Part shown: piece by piece, positions 1-5,391 of the stretch | Numbering within the stretch: position 1 is the stretch's first letter | Layout: every line of letters begins with the position of its first letter | Assembly: GCA_945870085.1 (NCBI GenBank) | Contig: CAMBQX010000087.1 | Span: 1 to 7,563, forward strand | Source of the DNA: Bifidobacterium breve | GTDB taxonomy: Bacteria; Actinomycetota; Actinomycetes; S36-B12 | Direction: 5' to 3' | DNA: 7,563 nt | Notes under the pieces: generated by a model | Seen by the model: only the letters and a program-made list of their open reading frames with translations | Database searches by the model: none | Told to the model about the DNA's origin: nothing | Position numbers and translations under genes: made by a program

Positions 1-1286
1 GGGACGACATTGAAGGCGCGACGCATTACGTGGCGCACCAACCCAGCCGCGACGGTGTCGGCGGTGACGCGATCAACAAGTAGAAACCCACCGGTGTCGC
101 GGCAAAGTGCATAAGGATCCATCGGGATTGGTTTGTCCGTGGCAATTTCAACTCGACCGACATCATTCATATTAAGTAGTCGGGCGGCATGCTCAAAACC
201 AGATTCAACATCTAGTTGGAATCGCACGCTGGTGACGGTCGCGGGCACCGACCTAGACCCCGAAACCAGCAGGTAGGAGCGGCCGTGGGCTAAAGGTTCT
301 TCGCTTAGCCAGACAAGGTCAGCGCCAAATCGGTCAGCAGGCTGCACTAGACCCGGACCGCTTGCGGCAAGGAGATCACCTCGAGTTACGTCAACCTCAT
401 GATCCAAGGTCAAAGTTACTGCTTGCCCCGCGACCGCCTTGGCTAAATCCTTTTCATAAGTAACGATGCGATCAATAATTGCCGTTCGGCCGGAGTCTGC
501 GACGGTGATCTCATCACCTGGCGAGATCTCACCGGCCACGACCGTACCGGCATAACCCCGGAAATTACCTTCCGCGCGCACCACGAACTGAACGGGGAAC
601 CGAAAAGGTGCCGCTGTGGTCTCGGCGATCGGAACCCAAGCCGATAAGAACTCCAACAGATGCGGACCTTCATACCAAGGCATCGTTGCTGCCGAGGCGG
701 TAACGTTTTCGCCCGCGAACGCACTAAGTGGGATCGCGACCACCTGCGGTACACCCAATCGCGATGCAGTGGCTTTAACCTCTTCGACTAATTGCTCAAA
801 AGTGCCACGGTCATAATCAATTAGATCCATCTTGTTCACCGCAATCACCACCGTCTTGACACCCATTAAGGCGCAGACGGTTAAATGCCGATGCGTTTGC
901 TTGCGTACCCCACGCGCAGCGTCAACCAGCAGCACGGCGACATCTCCATTTGAAGCTGCTACCGCCATATTGCGGGTGTACTGCTCATGCCCTGGGGCAT
1001 CGGCAATCAGCACGCGGCGGCCATTAGGCAAGTTCATATGTCGGTATGCAACATCGATAGTGATGCCCTGCTCGCGTTCGGCTTCTAGGCCATCGGTCAG
1101 AAGTGAGAAATCAACTTCGCCCACCGGAATGGTCGAACCACCACGCCGGGTTTGGCGGGCATACTCGAGTTGATCAGCGGGAACGCTGCCGGTTTCAGCC
1201 AGTAACCGACCAATGAGGGTCGATTTACCGTCATCAACCGAACCGCAGGTAACTAGGTGCAAGACCGGGGTTAGCGATGTAGCCAT
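1..1286 (-). CDS. cysN: Sulfate adenylyltransferase large subunit CysN (GTPase), 3' end outside the window; possibly CysNC
   Basis: This is the GTPase subunit of ATP sulfurylase. With CysD it makes APS from ATP and sulfate in the cytoplasm, driven by GTP hydrolysis. My translation from the ATG at 1286 gives 428 residues plus a partial codon. The EF-Tu-like motifs are complete: P-loop GSVDDGKS (15-22), ITID (75-78), DAPGH (96-100), NKMD (151-154) and SAF (188-190). Beta-barrel domains follow from about residue 225. The start is fixed by a GGAGGG Shine-Dalgarno at 1296-1301, 9 bases upstream, and by TGATG overlap with the cysD stop. Stand-alone CysN is about 475 residues, so the 3' end is missing. 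The last visible stretch (about 411-428, ending RRAFNVV) resembles the linker before the APS kinase domain in CysN-CysC fusions, so a CysC domain may follow; this is inference. The identity as CysN is secure. Confidence 0.97.
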   Translation of the reverse strand, partial: MATSLTPVLHLVTCGSVDDGKSTLIGRLLAETGSVPADQLEYARQTRRGGSTIPVGEVDFSLLTDGLEAEREQGITIDVAYRHMNLPNGRRVLIADAPGHEQYTRNMAVAASNGDVAVLLVDAARGVRKQTHRHLTVCALMGVKTVVIAVNKMDLIDYDRGTFEQLVEEVKATASRLGVPQVVAIPLSAFAGENVTASAATMPWYEGPHLLEFLSAWVPIAETTAAPFRFPVQFVVRAEGNFRGYAGTVVAGEISPGDEITVADSGRTAIIDRIVTYEKDLAKAVAGQAVTLTLDHEVDVTRGDLLAASGPGLVQPADRFGADLVWLSEEPLAHGRSYLLVSGSRSVPATVTSVRFQLDVESGFEHAARLLNMNDVGRVEIATDKPIPMDPYALCRDTGGFLLVDRVTADTVAAGLVRHVMRRAFNVV

Positions 1287-2203
1287 CAGAAGTAGCCCTC
1301 CGCCTTCTTGGACTCCATCGAACTGCCACCTTCTCCGTCGATCAACCTGCCGGCGCGCTCTGAAACATTTGATGACTCCATCTCGGCGATTAGATCAGCG
1401 ATCGTGTCGGCCGTGGACTCCACCGCCCCACTGAGTGGATAGCAGCCGAGAGTACGAAAACGCACGGAACGCAGCTGTGCTTGCTCGCCCTCGCGCAGCG
1501 GGAATCTGTCATCATCGACCATGATCAGCACGCCATCGCGCTCCACTACCGGGCGGGGCTTGGCTAGATACAAAGATGGAATCGGGATGTCTTCGCGCTC
1601 GATATAACGCCAGACATCAAGTTCGGTCCAATTGGAAAGCGGAAACACCCGCATACTTTGACCCTCGGATAGCGTCGTGTTTGCCGTACGCCAGAACTCT
1701 GGGCGTTGCTTCCGCGGGTCCCAGCGGTGCCCCGGCTCCCGAAGGCTGAAAATCCGCTCCTTGGCGCGACTGCGCTCTTCATCACGGCGGGCACCGCCAA
1801 TTGCGGCATCAAACCCATACTTATCAATACCTTCACGAAGGGCCACGGTCTTCATTAGCCGCGTGTACTCGTGAGTGCCGTGGGTAAATGGTGAAACACC
1901 TTCTGACATCGCGGCTTCATTCTTTGCAATCCGTAGATCAAGGCCAAGTTGTTCCGCGCGAAGGTCGCGAAATTCAATCATCTCGCGGAATTTCCAGGTG
2001 GTATCGATATGCATAACCGGAAATGGCAGGGGTGCTGGCGCGAAAGCCTTAAGAGCTAGATGGAGCAGCACCGAGGAGTCTTTGCCAATGCTGTAAAGCA
2101 AAACCGGGTTCCGAAAAGCTGCCGCGGTTTCACGGTAAATGTGGATTGCCTCAGCTTCAAGTTCATCAAGCACTGCTATATATGGAACGGCTAACTCGGT
2201 CAT
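1286..2203 (-). CDS. cysD: Sulfate adenylyltransferase small subunit CysD
   Basis: This is the catalytic subunit of ATP sulfurylase, which adenylylates sulfate to APS together with CysN. At 305 residues it has nearly the length of E. coli CysD (about 302). The PP-loop of the ATP-pyrophosphatase family is visible as SIGKDSS at 38-44, followed by the conserved HIDTTWKF at 65-72 and the IGGARRDEE segment at 135-143. The C-terminus carries the family's GRLID...SMESKK...GYF pattern (285-305). The ATG overlaps the upstream stop as ATGA. A strong GGAGGT lies at 2216-2221, 12 bases before the start, inside the end of the upstream gene; the 12-base spacer is a small hairpin. Expression is therefore likely coupled to the dioxygenase-like gene upstream and to cysN downstream. 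Confidence 0.98.
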   Translation of the reverse strand: MTELAVPYIAVLDELEAEAIHIYRETAAAFRNPVLLYSIGKDSSVLLHLALKAFAPAPLPFPVMHIDTTWKFREMIEFRDLRAEQLGLDLRIAKNEAAMSEGVSPFTHGTHEYTRLMKTVALREGIDKYGFDAAIGGARRDEERSRAKERIFSLREPGHRWDPRKQRPEFWRTANTTLSEGQSMRVFPLSNWTELDVWRYIEREDIPIPSLYLAKPRPVVERDGVLIMVDDDRFPLREGEQAQLRSVRFRTLGCYPLSGAVESTADTIADLIAEMESSNVSERAGRLIDGEGGSSMESKKAEGYF

Positions 2204-3003
2204 GCTTCGGAAAGCACCTCCATGCTTGCCGATAACGTGCCATTCCCGAAAGTGGGATCTGCTCCTTGGGCCGCAATTGCCGCAGCCCGTGCTGCGCGCC
2301 TTGCCTCCGCGCCCGCATAAGCCTCTTGTGCAAAATCGGGATCCACCGGAACCGACGGCACGAGGGCGACCGGATGGAGCCCGGTGAGCCAGGCATCAAG
2401 TTCGGGGCCAGATTCGTATGAGGTGATCAAGCAATATCTGGGCTCATTGCCCGCGTGCCAAACTGCGTGAAAAAGCCGCTGGGTATCAATAACTACTTGG
2501 GCGCCGGCCGGCAAGGGGATTCGCGTTTCGGTCGCCGGGTCATCCTTGTCTTCACGCAGGATCATCACTGAGTCACGGTTATCAGTCAGATTACAAAAAG
2601 CTCGGACGATCCACCCGGTACCTTCGGGATTTAGTCGATTATTGTCATCGCGGTGCAGGTTGTAGATCGCATCCGCATAGGTGTTTGGCTGTAATTCGAT
2701 AACCCGACAGCGGCCAATATTTGCACCCGGCTCTTTTGCCCGCTCGGTTAATCTGGGAGCAAGTGCCACATTCTCTGGCACCCAAACCCCATCTTTGTCG
2801 GTCTTGGGGGGGATGTGGTTCCAGAATCCATCGCATTCCATCTCACCGTACGCACTAGCCAGCGGCGCGAATCGGGTCTCACCGGATGACTTCCAGTCAA
2901 CGAAAACCAAATTCTCCCACTCGCGGACATCTTGTGACTGGTCATAGGAATCCAACACGACATAACCGGTCTGCTCAAAGATCGGTAGTTTCAGGTAAGT
3001 CAT
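2200..3003 (-). CDS. Putative 2-oxoglutarate/Fe(II)-dependent dioxygenase in the cysDN operon
   Basis: I do not recognise a named family for this 267-residue soluble protein. The central part has the fingerprint of a double-stranded beta-helix 2OG-Fe(II) oxygenase: HRD (H117, D119) as an HxD motif, a distal histidine at H179 in RLFHAVWH, and R189 ten residues later as a candidate 2OG-binding arginine. The glycine-containing strand before H179 (PAGAQVVIDT, 165-174) also fits. The layout is closest to aspartyl/asparaginyl beta-hydroxylase-like or phytanoyl-hydroxylase-like proteins. Residues 225-247 are alanine- and arginine-rich, probably a helix. There is no signal peptide or membrane segment. 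The ATG at 3003 is preceded by AAGGGGA (3007-3013). It starts 24 bases after the methyltransferase stop and overlaps cysD by 4 bases, which ties it to sulfate activation. The substrate is unknown; H183 could be the metal ligand instead of H179. Confidence 0.7.
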   Translation of the reverse strand: MTYLKLPIFEQTGYVVLDSYDQSQDVREWENLVFVDWKSSGETRFAPLASAYGEMECDGFWNHIPPKTDKDGVWVPENVALAPRLTERAKEPGANIGRCRVIELQPNTYADAIYNLHRDDNNRLNPEGTGWIVRAFCNLTDNRDSVMILREDKDDPATETRIPLPAGAQVVIDTQRLFHAVWHAGNEPRYCLITSYESGPELDAWLTGLHPVALVPSVPVDPDFAQEAYAGAEARRAARAAAIAAQGADPTFGNGTLSASMEVLSEA

Positions 3004-3027
3004 TGGTCCCCTTCTTTCTCGCGAACG

Positions 3028-3849
3028 TTATGTAATTCTTGCACGCCGACGGGCTGCGTCCGAGTACAGACATACGGCTACCGCCGATGCAATATTTAGG
3101 GATTCAGCCGATCCATGAATTGGGATACGAACCCGGACATCGGCCGCCTCCTGAAGATCGGCACCGACCCCGTGGGCTTCTGACCCAAACACCCACACCG
3201 TGGGATTCATCACAGGGGCCGAATCCAGCCACTCAAACAACTCACGTTCACCATCTGCCGCCGTTGCCACGAGCACTGCACCCTGCTGCCGCGCTACTGC
3301 GACTAGGTGATCTGCGCGCACCTGAGGCACCACCGGTAAATGAAATATTGAGCCCGCGCTCGCCCGTACGCATTTGCCGTTGAATGGATCCACAGACTCA
3401 CCTGTTAACAGCACTGCGCGCGCACCAGCCGCATCGGCGGTTCGAATAATTGTGCCGACATTGCCGGGATCAGAGACCTGATCGAGTACCACCAAAACTG
3501 AAGGTCGATCGGCCATAATTTCATCAAGGGTGGGGATCTCCATCCCGCAGGTGGCAAGCCAACCCTGGGGTGACTTGGTTTCTGCCATCGCCTCGAGGAC
3601 GCCTTCAGACACAATCGTTATTTCAACGTCTGCGGCACGCGCCGCCTGCATGATCTCGCCCCAGCGCTCCATCGCGCCGGTGGTCACAAACACCTGGCGA
3701 ATATCGGCTCGATGCGCAAATGCCTCACGCAAGGCCTGCGGACCCTCAACAATAAATGCTTGAGAGTCCTTGCGGCCGGCCTTGGTCTGCAGTTTTTTGA
3801 CCGCAGTCACCGTTGCCGATCGCCGAGAAGTTAGATCAGCCGGCGCCAC
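3028..3849 (-). CDS. TrmH/SpoU-family RNA 2'-O-ribose methyltransferase
   Basis: This is a SPOUT-class, SAM-dependent 2'-O-methyltransferase acting on rRNA or tRNA, of the kind often named TsnR or RlmB-like beside rplT in actinobacteria. The 273 residues show an N-terminal substrate-binding region (ITS/VEGP-like FIVEGPQALREA, 32-43) and the three SpoU motifs: DQVSDPGNVGTIIRTADAAG (123-142), FGSEAHGV (221-228) and IPIHGSAESLNIASAVAV (242-259), which builds the trefoil knot and SAM pocket. The start is a GTG at 3849, six bases after the rplT stop and in the same frame, with no clear Shine-Dalgarno. Ribosomes finishing rplT probably re-initiate there. The exact modified nucleotide cannot be told from sequence alone. 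Confidence 0.93.
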   Translation of the reverse strand: MAPADLTSRRSATVTAVKKLQTKAGRKDSQAFIVEGPQALREAFAHRADIRQVFVTTGAMERWGEIMQAARAADVEITIVSEGVLEAMAETKSPQGWLATCGMEIPTLDEIMADRPSVLVVLDQVSDPGNVGTIIRTADAAGARAVLLTGESVDPFNGKCVRASAGSIFHLPVVPQVRADHLVAVARQQGAVLVATAADGERELFEWLDSAPVMNPTVWVFGSEAHGVGADLQEAADVRVRIPIHGSAESLNIASAVAVCLYSDAARRRARIT

Positions 3850-3855
3850 GAACTT

Positions 3856-4218
3856 TTAGGACGCAGGAACTGCAGCGCGAGCAACCTCGACAAGCACGGC
3901 GAATGCCGGCGCGTCATTAACCGCAAGTTCTGCAAGCATGCGGCGATCAACTTCAACGCCAGCAGCCTTAAGACCTTGGATCATGCGGTTATAGGTCATC
4001 CCATTGGCGCGAGCGCCGGCGTTGATACGTTGGATCCAAAGGCGGCGGAAATCACCTTTACGCGCGCGACGATCCGCATACGCGTAGACGAGTGAGTGAG
4101 TGACCTGCTCCTTAGCCTTGCGATACAAACGTGAACGTTGCCCACGGTAGCCGCTGGCGCGCTCAAGGATCTCACGACGCTTCTTGTGCGCATTTACTGC
4201 GCGTTTCACACGTGCCAT
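3856..4218 (-). CDS. rplT: 50S ribosomal protein L20
   Basis: L20 binds 23S rRNA early in assembly of the large subunit and in several bacteria represses its own operon. The 120 residues match the full family length. They begin with the very basic MARVKRAVNAHKKRREILE and include GYRGQRSRLYRKAKEQV (23-39) and DFRRLWIQRINAGAR (56-70), all hallmarks of L20. The ATG at 4218 is preceded by an AGGAGA Shine-Dalgarno at 4224-4229 with a 5-base spacer. The gene lies 42 bases after rpmI and stops (TAA) six bases before the GTG of the methyltransferase. I see no separate promoter, so it is likely transcribed from the infC promoter. Confidence 0.99.
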   Translation of the reverse strand: MARVKRAVNAHKKRREILERASGYRGQRSRLYRKAKEQVTHSLVYAYADRRARKGDFRRLWIQRINAGARANGMTYNRMIQGLKAAGVEVDRRMLAELAVNDAPAFAVLVEVARAAVPAS

Positions 4219-4260
4219 GTCAGTCTCCTGAAAACGAGGTGGATGGTTGGACGAAAGTGA

Positions 4261-4455
4261 CTAGCGGCCTAGCAGTTTCTTGACCCTCTTGCGGTCTGCC
4301 GGAGCGACCACCTGATCCGACTCAAGGCGACGGGAGCGCTTGGCGGACTTGCTTTCCATCAGGTGACGGCGATTAGCCTGCTCATGGGTGATTTTCCCGG
4401 AGCCGGTGATCTTGAATCGCTTCTTCGCACCACTGTGCGTCTTTTGCTTCGGCAT
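4261..4455 (-). CDS. rpmI: 50S ribosomal protein L35
   Basis: L35 is a small basic protein of the large ribosomal subunit. The 64 residues are the usual length. The sequence starts MPKQKTHSGAKKRFKITGSG, continues with the HEQANRRHLMESKS segment (24-37), and ends in a lysine/arginine-rich RVKKLLGR, as in other L35 proteins. A GAGGA Shine-Dalgarno at 4460-4464 stands 4 bases before the ATG. It sits between infC (51-base gap) and rplT (42-base gap) in the conserved infC-rpmI-rplT operon. Confidence 0.99.
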   Translation of the reverse strand: MPKQKTHSGAKKRFKITGSGKITHEQANRRHLMESKSAKRSRRLESDQVVAPADRKRVKKLLGR

Positions 4456-4506
4456 ATCGTCCTCGCTTGTCTAGGGAAGTACCTTGGTCCGACTCGTTAT
4501 TCGGCT

Positions 4507-5142
4507 TTACTTAGCTGCTGCTGCATCTAACTCTTCTACCACTTCGGTCACAACCTCGGTCACGGCTTCGGCTTCGGCCACTCCTTCGAGAGCAAACTCT
4601 GCTCTCGGTTCGCGTCGAACTGAGTCTGGCTTACGTCGTAGCGGTGCAAGAACCATGATCATGTTGCGGCCGTCTTGCTTTGGTGTTGCTTCAACAAAAC
4701 CTATTTCACCAACATCATCGGCAAGTTTGGCTAATAACCGAAGTCCAAGTTCTGGGCGACTTTGCTCGCGACCACGGAACATGATCGTGATCTTGACTTT
4801 GTCACCCGACTTGAGGAACCGCTCGATGTGACCCTTCTTGGTCTCGTAATCGTGCGGATCGATCTTCGGTCGAAGCTTCATTTCCTTGATAACGGTGTGA
4901 ATCTGATTGCGCCGAGACTCGCGCTCCTTCATGGCTGCTTCGTATTTGAATTTTCCGAAGTCCATAAGTTTGCAAACCGGCGGCTTTGACATCGGGGCCA
5001 CCTCGACCAGGTCGAGATCTGCTTCAACTGCCAATCGCAACGCATCCTCGATGCGAACGATGCCTACCTGCTCACCATTTGGTCCGACAAGTCGAACTTC
5101 AGGCACGCGGATTCGGTCATTTATCCTGGGCTCGACGCTGAT
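4507..5142 (-). CDS. infC: Translation initiation factor IF-3, AUC start codon
   Basis: IF-3 binds the 30S subunit, keeps it apart from 50S and proofreads the start codon. With the start chosen here it has 211 residues. The N-terminal domain begins ISVEPRINDRIRVPEVRLVG, the family's usual N-terminus. The C-terminal domain holds KLRPKIDPHDYETKKGH and VKITIMFRGREQSRPELG. After about residue 175 there is an acidic, alanine-rich tail of the kind seen in actinobacterial IF-3. No ATG, GTG or TTG exists in frame between the stop at 5170-5172 and the conserved N-terminus. The first standard codon, GTG at 5106, would cut off the conserved RINDRIR segment. The AUC at 5140-5142 has GGAGG four bases upstream. 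Rare AUU/AUC starts are a known basis of IF-3 autoregulation, because IF-3 rejects them. Confidence 0.95.
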   Translation of the reverse strand: MSVEPRINDRIRVPEVRLVGPNGEQVGIVRIEDALRLAVEADLDLVEVAPMSKPPVCKLMDFGKFKYEAAMKERESRRNQIHTVIKEMKLRPKIDPHDYETKKGHIERFLKSGDKVKITIMFRGREQSRPELGLRLLAKLADDVGEIGFVEATPKQDGRNMIMVLAPLRRKPDSVRREPRAEFALEGVAEAEAVTEVVTEVVEELDAAAAK

Positions 5143-5146
5143 GGTG

Positions 5147-5151
5147 CCTCC
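5147..5151 (-). promoter_or_regulatory. Shine-Dalgarno of infC that selects the AUC start
   Basis: Read on the minus strand the bases are CTTGGAGGCACC followed by ATC. GGAGG is a full match to the anti-Shine-Dalgarno core and stands 4 bases before the AUC. There is no comparable site in front of the GTG at 5106, so this site decides the start. Confidence 0.85.
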
Positions 5152-5188
5152 AAGCTGTAGTGGGCTGATCTACCCCGGAAACCACAGT

Positions 5189-5214
5189 GACCTCCGGCGC
5201 GGTGCACGGAGGTC
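5189..5214 (-). repeat. 8-bp perfect inverted repeat (leader hairpin) upstream of infC
   Basis: The arms are 5189-5196 and 5207-5214, perfectly complementary, with a 10-base G+C-rich loop that can add two further pairs with one bulge. It lies about 47 bases upstream of the AUC start. On the infC transcript the 5' arm contains CCUCC, identical to the core of the ribosome's anti-Shine-Dalgarno. Confidence 0.6.
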
Positions 5215-5340
5215 TCGGCAAGGCTAAACAACGCGCCAAGTTACAGCGCTCTGCTGAGCACATGACCCGTGACACCTTTTTAACCAGCTGAACAATCTGC
5301 TTGCGCAGCTGGCGGTGTACGGGTGGGAGCCGAGGCTCCG

Positions 5341-5369
5341 CTTACATGATCTGGCCTAGGCCAAGTCAA
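5341..5369 (-). promoter_or_regulatory. Predicted sigma-70-type promoter of the infC operon
   Basis: On the minus strand TTGACT (5364-5369, five of six matches to the -35 consensus) is followed after exactly 17 bases by TGTAAG (5341-5346, four of six to the -10 consensus). It starts 22 bases after the stop codon of the transporter and points at infC. A start of transcription near 5334-5335 is expected. The prediction rests on consensus and position only. Confidence 0.6.
5352..5363. repeat. Perfect 12-bp palindrome TGGCCTAGGCCA between -35 and -10
   Basis: The 12 bases equal their own reverse complement and start directly after the -35 hexamer, filling 12 of the 17 spacer bases. A dimeric regulator bound here would block RNA polymerase, so it is an operator candidate. 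No regulator gene in the window is tied to it. A chance palindrome in G+C-rich DNA cannot be excluded. Confidence 0.45.
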
Positions 5370-5391
5370 TCCGCAGAAGCGTACCAGCCCG

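Larger units (their letters stand above)
5143..5335 (-). promoter_or_regulatory. Structured 5' leader of the infC-rpmI-rplT operon
   Basis: About 190 bases lie between the predicted transcription start and the AUC. On the minus strand three inverted repeats can be seen: 5326-5339 (GGAGCC, 2-base loop, GGCTCC), 5284-5312 (CCAGCTG...CAGCTGG, 15-base loop) and 5189-5214 (GACCTCCG...CGGAGGTC, 8 bp, 10-base loop). The first lies at or just before the predicted transcript start. None is followed by a U-run, so none is a standard intrinsic terminator. The last holds CCTCC, which could also pair with the infC Shine-Dalgarno. Ribosomal operons of this kind are commonly feedback controlled in their leaders, but I do not recognise a known L20 leader here. 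The length is a prediction that depends on the promoter call. Confidence 0.45.

Noticed and set aside
443..1173. Several 66-113-codon frames on both strands over cysN
   Set aside because: The cysN reading continues through the whole stretch with all GTPase motifs, and the other frames show no recognisable protein.
3004..3060. Separate promoter for the dioxygenase-cysD-cysN group
   Set aside because: A CATAAC-like -10 can be found near 3030, but no -35 lies at the right distance, and the 24-base gap carries only the ribosome site. Not strong enough to list.
4510..4600. Near-repeats of a TCGGTCAC/TTCGGC kind at the end of infC as a tandem repeat locus
   Set aside because: They encode the Ala/Glu/Val/Thr-rich acidic tail of IF-3 and are only low-complexity coding sequence; such tails are usual in actinobacterial IF-3.
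4507..5106. infC starting on GTG at 5106
   Set aside because: It would remove the conserved EPRINDRIR segment and has no Shine-Dalgarno at a suitable distance, whereas the AUC at 5142 has one.
5284..5339. Inverted repeats after the transporter as its intrinsic terminator
   Set aside because: Neither repeat is followed by a U-run on the minus strand and both lie downstream of the likely infC promoter, so they fit the infC leader better.
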